Shown here: positions 1 to 5,522 of the stretch, one piece after another
Layout of the letters: the number at the start of each line of letters is the position of its first letter
Position numbering within the stretch: position 1 is the first letter of the stretch
Assembly (NCBI GenBank): GCA_017881545.1
Contig: JADGQU010000009.1
Coordinates: 1-20,043, forward strand
Source of the DNA: Gemmatimonadaceae bacterium
GTDB taxonomy: Bacteria; Gemmatimonadota; Gemmatimonadetes; Gemmatimonadales; Gemmatimonadaceae
Direction: 5' to 3'
Length of the DNA: 20,043 bases
The notes under the pieces: generated by a model
Database searches by the model: none
What the model was told of the DNA's origin: nothing
What the model saw: only the letters and a program-made list of their open reading frames with translations
Position numbers and translations under genes: made by a program

Positions 1-2
1 CG

Positions 3-575
3 GCGATGGTCGTCGAGGAAGCGATGATGCAAATGCGCGAGCTGAGACCGGATGAGCGGAGCTCGAGCGTGAAGATCGATGGCATCATCGGCTTCGACAT
101 CATCCGGCAGATGGATCTCGAAGTCGATTTCAGCGAGACCACTATGCGTCTGCGCAACCCGGCGACTTCCAGACCGGACGGCGAGCGCAACATGTTCTGG
201 GTCGGTGTTCCGGTCGTGCGACTCACTAGCACCGATGGAATTCCGCTGCATTTCGGGCTGGACACTGGGGCGCAGCTGAGTTTCGTGACGGAGACCATGC
301 TCGACAAACTCCAGCTCCAGGCCGCGCGGATAGAGAGTCGCAGAGTCGGCGGACTGGGCGGGGAGATATCTCTGCGGGCTCCGGTGTTACCGGATCTGCG
401 GGTCCTCGTGCGTGGATACCCGATCCTGTTCAGGGGCGCGTTCGTCCGCGCACCGGTGTATCAGGTTCTGGCCTCGCTCGATGGAGTGCTGGGCGGAGAT
501 ATCTGGAACAGCGGAATCGTCCGGATCGACATGACCAATGGTGTCTTCACGATAAGGAAGCCGCGCACGAACTAA
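3..575 (+). CDS. Retropepsin-like aspartic protease, 5' truncated by window edge
   Basis: The frame is open to the window start, so this is the C-terminal part of a longer protein. Two related modules are visible. The first is only a tail, containing DGIIGFDIIRQMDLEVDF. The second is complete, with an active-site-like segment FGLDTGAQLSFVT (the Asp-Thr-Gly of aspartic proteases) and a closing DGVLGGDIWNSGIVRIDM. The matching DG(I/V)(I/L)G-x-D-I pattern in both indicates an internal duplication, as in two-lobed bacterial retropepsin-like proteases. In that family each lobe gives one Asp to the active site; the first lobe's Asp would lie before base 1. Substrate and localisation cannot be read here; such proteins are often exported, but the N-terminus is missing. 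It ends 24 bases before the next gene's ATG. The methionine at base 6 is only the first visible one and need not be the real start. Confidence 0.75.
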   Translation, partial: AMVVEEAMMQMRELRPDERSSSVKIDGIIGFDIIRQMDLEVDFSETTMRLRNPATSRPDGERNMFWVGVPVVRLTSTDGIPLHFGLDTGAQLSFVTETMLDKLQLQAARIESRRVGGLGGEISLRAPVLPDLRVLVRGYPILFRGAFVRAPVYQVLASLDGVLGGDIWNSGIVRIDMTNGVFTIRKPRTN

Positions 576-589
576 AAAACTGTTAGGTT

Positions 590-599
590 GTTAGCTAAC
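590..599. promoter_or_regulatory. Perfect 10-bp palindrome abutting the regulator start codon; possible autoregulatory operator
   Basis: GTTAGCTAAC is a perfect palindrome directly preceding the ATG at 600. A related half-site, GTTAGGTT, lies just upstream at 582-589. ArsR-type repressors commonly bind AT-rich inverted repeats at their own promoters, so an autoregulatory operator is a natural reading. That is inference; no promoter hexamers are clear here. Confidence 0.4.
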
Positions 600-1820
600 A
601 TGGCTCGATCCGGATCCTTCCCAATAGAGTTCGCGGTCACGCCGCGCTTCGACGTCTTCTACGCGCTGTACTCGCTCACGAGTGGCGCTCCAACCCAGCT
701 CGATCCGTGGAAATCGAAAGCTCTCGGCCGCTTGCCGCGGGATTTCGAGCGCGTGGCAAAGCGCGTCGCGCCGCTTCCGATCTTCTGGGCATTGTTGGCG
801 GACGCCATCCAGAGCGTGCGAGGGGAAGTGACGTTCGAGGAGATTCTCTCGAGCATTCGCGAAATGCCGGCGGAGGAACTACAGAGGAATATTCTTTCGG
901 GAATCTTCCACGACCGGAACGCGGTGGACTCGCTGGTCACGCGTGAAAAGAGTGTGAAGCAGGTGCTCACCGACGACAAGCTTGCGGGCGCCGAGCTGCT
1001 CGGGCATTTCGGGCTGCGTCCGTACACGGAGAGCTCACAATCGGCGAGCGCGATTGCGACACTGCTTTCGAAGCCGAAGTCTTTCCGCGACGAGTTGGGG
1101 CTGGTGCTTCAGAGATTCTGGAAATTCGGGTTCCGGCAGGATTGGTCGGTGCTCGAGGCTGGCCTGCGGGCCGAATCGTTTCGCATGAGGGACCTTTGCG
1201 AAGAGCGCACACCTGGGGAACTCGCTCGCGAGCTGAATCTCCCGGTGATCTTCGATGACGAGGCCAGGCAGATTCGCCCGAAGACCGGCTCACCGATCGG
1301 CTACGACCAGGTCGATCGCTGCTACGTGATTCCGTCCGCATTCAACGCACGGCGATGGTGGGCGAAATACGAGACGAAGGCGGAGCGGGTTATTCTCTAT
1401 CTCCCCGTCACTACGGAACCTCTTGCGCCGAACACAGTGGTGGAGGATCGCAACGTTAGCGACCCTCCAGTCAGCCACCATCGTGCGATAGTCGCCGCGC
1501 ATCCCGCAATAAACGCCGAGTCGGTTTTTCGCGCGCTAGGTGACACGACGCGGTACGCGATCGCGTCGATACTTGCGCGTACGCCCACGACGTCCGCGGA
1601 TCTCGCCCGGAGTCTGAAGGTTTCCAAGCCAACGATAACGCATCACGTGCATGCGCTCCGATCGGCCGGGCTGATCGCGGAAACGCCTGGTGGCGGATCG
1701 ACGAAGCTCACATTGAACAGGAATACGGTCGCGGCGCTGTCAGGTGCGGCGGTGGAGCAGTTGTTTTCGTCTACGGGCGACCTGGCGTTGGAGACGACCC
1801 GGAAGCGGCGAAACACCTAG
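600..1820 (+). CDS. ArsR-family winged-helix regulator with a large N-terminal domain
   Basis: This is a protein of about 406 residues, far longer than the roughly 100 residues of a simple ArsR/SmtB repressor. The last 90 or so residues form a typical ArsR winged helix-turn-helix: VFRALGDTTRYAIASILAR, then LARSLKVSKPTITHHVHALR as the recognition region, then an AGLI...GGGSTKLTL wing. The first 300 residues are unrecognised in detail but resemble the N-terminal region of DUF5937-type ArsR proteins; they are rich in charged residues and have no membrane span. No Cys-rich metal site of the ArsR/SmtB kind is evident, so the ligand is unknown. ATG 600 is preferred over an in-frame TTG at 588, because the 588 start would place a perfect palindrome inside the coding sequence. 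There is no good Shine-Dalgarno sequence, so translation may be leaderless or nearly so. Confidence 0.75.
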   Translation: MARSGSFPIEFAVTPRFDVFYALYSLTSGAPTQLDPWKSKALGRLPRDFERVAKRVAPLPIFWALLADAIQSVRGEVTFEEILSSIREMPAEELQRNILSGIFHDRNAVDSLVTREKSVKQVLTDDKLAGAELLGHFGLRPYTESSQSASAIATLLSKPKSFRDELGLVLQRFWKFGFRQDWSVLEAGLRAESFRMRDLCEERTPGELARELNLPVIFDDEARQIRPKTGSPIGYDQVDRCYVIPSAFNARRWWAKYETKAERVILYLPVTTEPLAPNTVVEDRNVSDPPVSHHRAIVAAHPAINAESVFRALGDTTRYAIASILARTPTTSADLARSLKVSKPTITHHVHALRSAGLIAETPGGGSTKLTLNRNTVAALSGAAVEQLFSSTGDLALETTRKRRNT

Positions 1821-1885
1821 GCGGGAGGTTCAACCCCCACCCCCGCCCGGTCCGGCCCATTTCAGCCCCCAATTCGCGGCTGAGC

Positions 1886-2062
1886 TTGGGCAACCAAGGG
1901 CAAAAGAATCTTTTAAACCCTTTTGCCGTACGGTGAGTCTAAGAGTACAAGAGGCCGGATTGTTGTCTCTCCCGGCGCAGGATGAGAGCTACTGGTCGAG
2001 CTTGTAGGACGGGTGGGCCACCAGTAGCCAGCCCCGTACCCCAAAAGGGTACGGGGTTTTTT
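1886..2062 (+). ncRNA. Candidate small noncoding RNA ending in an intrinsic terminator
   Basis: No gene is evident between 1821 and 2080, yet the stretch ends in a near-ideal + strand terminator more than 200 bases past the upstream stop codon. Before it is a perfect 9-bp stem, GCTACTGGT (1988-1996) with ACCAGTAGC (2020-2028), and weaker stems such as GCCGG/CCGGC near 1954-1976. Upstream, TTGGGC at 1886 and TTTTAA near 1911 could be loosely matching -35 and -10 boxes, which would give a transcript of about 140 nt. I compared it from memory with 6S, SRP, cobalamin, TPP, glycine, fluoride and c-di-GMP motifs and found no convincing match. It could instead be a long 3' untranslated region of the regulator gene. 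Confidence 0.4.
2032..2062 (+). terminator. Strong rho-independent terminator
   Basis: A perfect 10-bp stem, CCCCGTACCC (2032-2041) with GGGTACGGGG (2047-2056), encloses a CAAAA loop and is followed by six T residues (2057-2062). The T tract is on the + strand only, so it ends transcription coming from the regulator side, not from the convergent lipoprotein gene. Confidence 0.9.
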
Positions 2063-2080
2063 GCATCAGCGACTGAGTTG

Positions 2081-2563
2081 CTAGCGTGCGACCCCCGGAT
2101 CAGGATAGCCGGTGTCCATGATCACGAGCCAACGGTCGCCGTCGCGCCGCCACATGGTGACGTAACGTCCGTGACCGCCTTCCTTGCCGGCATCCGCGCC
2201 GATGCGATTTATCACGGAGTATTTACCAGTGGTCGAGCCGATATTGCCGCCGCGGTAGACATGGGCATCGGTCGGCTCCCAATTCAGAGTCGTGGTGGTG
2301 TCTGAGATATTCGGCAGGTCGAACTTCCGGATCTCGTCGAATCCCTTGATCATGTTGCCGCGGTAGCGGATGCGAATCGCGTCGGGCGCATAGAAGGACA
2401 TCCAGCCATCGATTCCCCGAGCGTGCGTCGCGACGGCAAAATCGCGATCGGCCTGCATCAGCGAGGCTTCCGTGGCGGCGCCCGGAGAGTCGCCCTTGTT
2501 GACGGTCACCGTACACGCGGTCACCAGCGAACTCAGTGCGAGAATGACGAACGATCGCTTCAT
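2081..2563 (-). CDS. SnoaL/DUF4440-like lipoprotein (NTF2-like fold)
   Basis: This is a protein of 160 residues. The start is set by an excellent Shine-Dalgarno, AAAGGAGG, about 8 bases before the ATG; a longer in-frame extension upstream lacks this support. The N-terminus MKRSFVILALSSLVTAC is a lipoprotein signal with a VTAC lipobox, so Cys17 is the likely lipid-anchored residue and the protein should sit at a membrane surface outside the cytoplasm. The mature part resembles SnoaL/DUF4440 proteins: ADRDFAVATHARGIDGWMSF and YAPDAIRIRYRG near the start, and YVTMWRRDGDRWLVIMDTG at the end. This family has a cone-shaped NTF2-like fold used by varied enzymes and binding proteins, so no reaction can be assigned. 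It stands alone and converges on the terminator-ended noncoding region. Confidence 0.8.
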   Translation of the reverse strand: MKRSFVILALSSLVTACTVTVNKGDSPGAATEASLMQADRDFAVATHARGIDGWMSFYAPDAIRIRYRGNMIKGFDEIRKFDLPNISDTTTTLNWEPTDAHVYRGGNIGSTTGKYSVINRIGADAGKEGGHGRYVTMWRRDGDRWLVIMDTGYPDPGVAR

Positions 2564-2776
2564 GGCTGCACCTCCTTTGTTGTAAGACTGCGATTTGGGC
2601 TCGCCGGTGCTCGAGGCAGCCAACGAGTCTCTCACCAAACAGATATCAGTGTTGCCGAACGGCCGCCACCACGGCCACGGGCGACAACTACGCCGGCGCC
2701 ACTTTCACCGTTTAGACGCCAGGGATAGGTTTGCGGTTCGCGACGGACAAGTCGCGCTCAATCTGCTGGAGCGCAC

Positions 2777-3586
2777 ATGGCGGGAGTGTTTGGGCAAAAG
2801 CTGTTGGTGGGGAAGAATGCGATCGTCACGGGCGGCGGGAGCGGCATCAACTTCGCGATCGCTCGTCGGTTCGCCGAGCATGGCGCCAAGGTCGCGCTGA
2901 TAGGGCGAACGAAAGAGAAGCTCGATTCCGCATCCGACGAGATACGGAAGGCAGGCGGAATCGCCTCGGGTCACCCCGCCGATGTGCGCGAGTACGACGC
3001 TCTCGTCGCGGCGATAAAGTCAGCGCGCGAGACCCATGGCGAAATCGACCTCGTCGTCTGCGGTGCGGCGGGCAATTTCCCAGCGCCGGCGCTCGGGATG
3101 TCGGCAAACGGATTCAAAGCCGTAGTCGACATCGATTTGCTCGGGACGTTCAACACCTGCCGCGCGGCGTACGAACATTTAAAGCGGCCCGGCGCGTCCA
3201 TCATCAATATCTCGGCTACGCAGGCGTTCAGTCCGATGCCCATGCAGGCGCACGTCTGCGCGGCGAAGGCGGGCGTGGACATGCTCACCAAATGCCTCGC
3301 GATCGAGTGGGGGCCGGACGTTCGCGTCAACTCGATTGCTCCCGGTGCGGTCGACGACACTGAGGGAATGAAGCGCCTCGCTCCAACTCCCGAGATAAAA
3401 AAGCAGATTACGCGCGGCATTCCACTCCGGCGTTTCGCGACGAAGGATGAAATCGCCGATCTGGCGCTTTTCCTGTCGAGCGATGCGGCGAAGTTCATCA
3501 CCGGCGCCATTGTCGTCTGCGACGGCGGGCAATCCCTGGCCGGGCTCGGCATCGGCATCATGGCTGCGATGCAGCCGCGTCCGTGA
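2777..3586 (+). CDS. SDR oxidoreductase, 2,4-dienoyl-CoA reductase-like
   Basis: This is a 269-residue classical-length short-chain dehydrogenase. The Rossmann start is KNAIVTGGGSGINFAIARRF. VCGAAGNFPAPALGMSANGF, DIDLLGTFNTCRAAYEHL and AIEWGPDVRVNSIAPG closely follow the peroxisomal 2,4-dienoyl-CoA reductase (DECR2) pattern. The catalytic Tyr of most SDRs (YxxxK) is absent: the segment reads MQAHVCAAKAGVDM, with the Lys kept. DECR2-type enzymes also lack that Tyr, so this supports the assignment rather than loss of function. The likely role is NADPH-dependent reduction of 2,4-dienoyl-CoA during breakdown of unsaturated fatty acids. A CTGGAG ribosome site sits just before the ATG. The stop overlaps the next gene's GTG, suggesting translational coupling. 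Confidence 0.85.
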   Translation: MAGVFGQKLLVGKNAIVTGGGSGINFAIARRFAEHGAKVALIGRTKEKLDSASDEIRKAGGIASGHPADVREYDALVAAIKSARETHGEIDLVVCGAAGNFPAPALGMSANGFKAVVDIDLLGTFNTCRAAYEHLKRPGASIINISATQAFSPMPMQAHVCAAKAGVDMLTKCLAIEWGPDVRVNSIAPGAVDDTEGMKRLAPTPEIKKQITRGIPLRRFATKDEIADLALFLSSDAAKFITGAIVVCDGGQSLAGLGIGIMAAMQPRP

Positions 3587-4173
3587 GCGAGATCCGCCGT
3601 CTCGCAGTTTTCTGCGGATCCAATGCCGGCGCGCGTCCCCAGTACGTGGAGGCGACGCGTTCACTCGGCAAGCTGCTGGCTGAACGGGGAATAGGGGTTG
3701 TCTACGGCGGATCGAGCGTCGGACTGATGGCGGTGCTCGCCGACACCATGCTCGACGAACTCGGCGACATCATCGGAGTCATTCCCCGCATGCTCGTCGA
3801 GCGCGAAGTCGCGAACAAGGCACTGACCGATTTGCGCGTTGTAGGGTCGATGCACGAGCGCAAGGCGATGATGGCCGAGCTGGCCGACGGGTTCATCGCG
3901 CTGCCGGGTGGGATCGGAACGCTGGAGGAGTTTTTCGAGATCTGGACGTGGGCGCAGCTCGGGATGCACGACAAGCCGTGCGGGCTGCTGAACATCGCCG
4001 GCTATTTCGATCCGCTCCTGGAGTTTCTCGATCGCGCCGTGGCGGAGAAGTTCGTGCGCGAGGTGCATCGGAACATGGTCGTGGTGGAGAGCGATCCCGC
4101 CGCTCTGCTGGTGCGGTTCGAAGCTTACGAACCGCCGCGAGTAGTGAAATGGATCAACGCTGGGACGATCTAG
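3583..4173 (+). CDS. LOG-family protein (nucleotide 5'-monophosphate phosphoribohydrolase)
   Basis: This is a 196-residue protein of the TIGR00730/LOG family, often misnamed lysine decarboxylase. Seen directly: an N-terminal Rossmann-like segment RRLAVFCGSNAG, VVYGGSSVGLM, the conserved MHERKAMM segment (near residue 90) and the diagnostic PGGxGTxxE motif as PGGIGTLEE (near residue 108). Characterised members cleave cytokinin riboside monophosphates or AMP-like nucleotides to the free base and ribose 5-phosphate; the bacterial role is usually nucleotide salvage or housekeeping. The start is GTG, overlapping the previous stop as GTGA, so it is probably co-translated with the SDR. I see no functional link between the two enzymes. 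Confidence 0.88.
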   Translation: MSEIRRLAVFCGSNAGARPQYVEATRSLGKLLAERGIGVVYGGSSVGLMAVLADTMLDELGDIIGVIPRMLVEREVANKALTDLRVVGSMHERKAMMAELADGFIALPGGIGTLEEFFEIWTWAQLGMHDKPCGLLNIAGYFDPLLEFLDRAVAEKFVREVHRNMVVVESDPAALLVRFEAYEPPRVVKWINAGTI

Positions 4174-4213
4174 TCTTCTTGCTTCGCGCCGACTTGCATC
4201 ACTGTTTGCCGTC

Positions 4214-4325
4214 GGTGAGGGTGTCCTCTGCGGGGCAGTGTCCTCGCACGCCCGCCGTTGGGGCGCGCAAGCGCGCCCAAACGGCGGGCTCTTGCTGCGG
4301 GTGCCCCTCCGAGAACACCCTCACC
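4214..4325. repeat. Symmetric 112-bp imperfect palindrome (MITE-like or structured RNA)
   Basis: The two halves pair in one register around 4269/4270 with no net insertion or deletion. Outer arms GGTGAGGGTGT (4214-4224) and ACACCCTCACC (4315-4325) are perfect. GGGGCA (4232-4237) pairs with TGCCCC (4302-4307). The core is a hairpin, GCCCGCCGTT (4250-4259) with AACGGCGGGC (4280-4289), one mismatch, then GGGCGCGC with GCGCGCCC. GTGTCCTC occurs twice in the left arm (4221 and 4238). No T tract follows on either strand, so it is not a canonical terminator, and I see no target-site duplication. Terminal inverted repeats of about 15 bp with one mismatch would fit a small non-autonomous element; a long structured RNA fits equally well. 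Confidence 0.6.
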
Positions 4326-4377
4326 TCCCTGTACAGTTTTGTAAGTGCGTGGGAAGTGAGACTAGTTCGCCGGGGTT

Positions 4378-4585
4378 GATCGTCTCGGCCTCGCGTCGGC
4401 GGTCAAACCAGATACCTCACGGAGAGTCGGAGCGGGTCCTCGCAGGCGAAACCCACGAGCGACAGTCGGACTGCTTACGCGATCTCAAAGCGCACGACAC
4501 ACCGACTCCGCACCGCAACCTCCCGGCGGAACGAGCGAGAGCCTGAGCCGAAGAGGACCCGCTCCGACGGACCGGCGAGACGATC
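4378..4585. repeat. Second inverted-repeat structure, about 208 bp, in the same intergenic region
   Basis: A perfect 16-bp inverted repeat, GTCGGAGCGGGTCCTC (4426-4441) and GAGGACCCGCTCCGAC (4553-4568), lies inside an outer perfect 10-bp pair, GATCGTCTCG (4378-4387) and CGAGACGATC (4576-4585). Shorter inner pairs include CAGGC/GCCTG (4443/4541) and AGTCGG/CCGACT (4464/4502). The arms are not evenly spaced, unlike the neighbouring palindrome, which suggests a multi-branched RNA or a degraded element. No plausible protein is encoded on either strand. I tested it by eye for RNase P RNA, tmRNA and tRNA signatures and found none. Confidence 0.55.
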
Positions 4586-4614
4586 TCGATCCTAGGCCGG
4601 AGGACTGAAGGCGA

Positions 4615-5505
4615 TCAACTCCAGGTGAGCTCGTCGATCGAGCGCGGCCAGTCCTGCTTGAGGAGGCGAGAGAGGGCGCGATCCGCGAGCAGCTTGCCGT
4701 CGGTCTGGCAACGTGGACAATAGTTCGTCTCGTTGTCGGCGTAGCGGATTCGCTGGACCGGGGTGCCGCACACCGGGCACGGCTTTCCGAACTTTCCATG
4801 AACGGCCATATCGTCGCGAAACGCGGTCACTTTGGCCGGGAAATCGCCCGCCGATTCTTTTCGTAGCTTTTCCGTCCACTCGATTAGGGTTACGCGCGTT
4901 GCTTCGAACAGCCGCGCGATCTCGTCGTCGTCGAGGCGCCGAGTGTGCTTGACTGGAGACAGCCTGGCTCGGTGGAGTATCTCGTCGGAGTAAGCGTTGC
5001 CCACCCCACTGAATAGCCTTGGATCTGTGAGAGATCTCTTGAGTGTGTGATTCTCGAGGACCAGTCTCTCTGTAAATTGCGCGAGATTGGCATCGAGGAC
5101 TTCGAGCCCGCCTCGCTCGAACTGCTCCAGTGACTGTTCACCACGGACAAGCCAGAGCGACGCGCGCCGTTTCGAGCCGGCCTCCGTGAGAATCAGCGTG
5201 CCGTTCGGGAAGTCGAAAGCCGCGAGCCCGATCTTGCCGGGCACCTTGGTCCCGGTGGGCACCCAGCGAAGGCGGCCGGCGATCATGAGATGGATAACAA
5301 GGAAGAGTTCGTCCTCCAACTCCAGAACAATGCGCTTCCCCATTCGCCGCACACCGATGACCCGCCTCCCATTTGCCGCGCCGATGGGTGGGTCAACTGA
5401 ACGCAGGAGAAACGGCTTGGGGATGCGCACTTGCTCCAGTGGTCGTCCCACCAATCGAGAAGCAAGGGCCTCGATGTAAACCGTTATGTCCGGCAGCTCC
5501 GGCAT
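4615..5505 (-). CDS. Fpg/Nei-family DNA glycosylase with variant zinc finger
   Basis: This is a 296-residue protein, slightly longer than E. coli Fpg. It starts MPELPDITVYIEAL, giving the N-terminal Pro2 nucleophile and Glu3 of the family. Lys57 in RMGKRIVLEL and Asn170 in LFSGVGNAYSDEIL match the DNA-phosphate contacts of Fpg. The C-terminal zinc finger has Cys243, Cys246, Cys263 and Cys266 (CPVC...CPRC). Just before the second Cys pair, the usual Arg (QRATFYC in E. coli) is replaced: here the segment is ADNETNYC, with Asn258 aligned to the Arg. The expected role is base excision of oxidised purines or pyrimidines with beta/delta-elimination; the exact lesion preference is open. The gene begins 17 bases after the GH9 stop and is probably last in the transcript. 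Confidence 0.88.
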   Translation of the reverse strand: MPELPDITVYIEALASRLVGRPLEQVRIPKPFLLRSVDPPIGAANGRRVIGVRRMGKRIVLELEDELFLVIHLMIAGRLRWVPTGTKVPGKIGLAAFDFPNGTLILTEAGSKRRASLWLVRGEQSLEQFERGGLEVLDANLAQFTERLVLENHTLKRSLTDPRLFSGVGNAYSDEILHRARLSPVKHTRRLDDDEIARLFEATRVTLIEWTEKLRKESAGDFPAKVTAFRDDMAVHGKFGKPCPVCGTPVQRIRYADNETNYCPRCQTDGKLLADRALSRLLKQDWPRSIDELTWS

Positions 5506-5522
5506 GTTTCGAGTCGCGCTCG

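Noticed and set aside
2731..3363. 210-codon + strand frame overlapping the first SDR
   Set aside because: It is a different frame of the same region; it is Arg/Gly-rich with no domain, whereas the SDR frame has full motifs.
3948..4546. Overlapping + strand frames running into the intergenic region
   Set aside because: They cross the LOG stop and the palindromes, are low-complexity and Arg-rich, and have no ribosome site.
4378..4585. RNase P RNA, tmRNA or tRNA gene
   Set aside because: None of the conserved RNase P core strings, a tmRNA CCA-type 3' end or a tRNA T-loop could be found.
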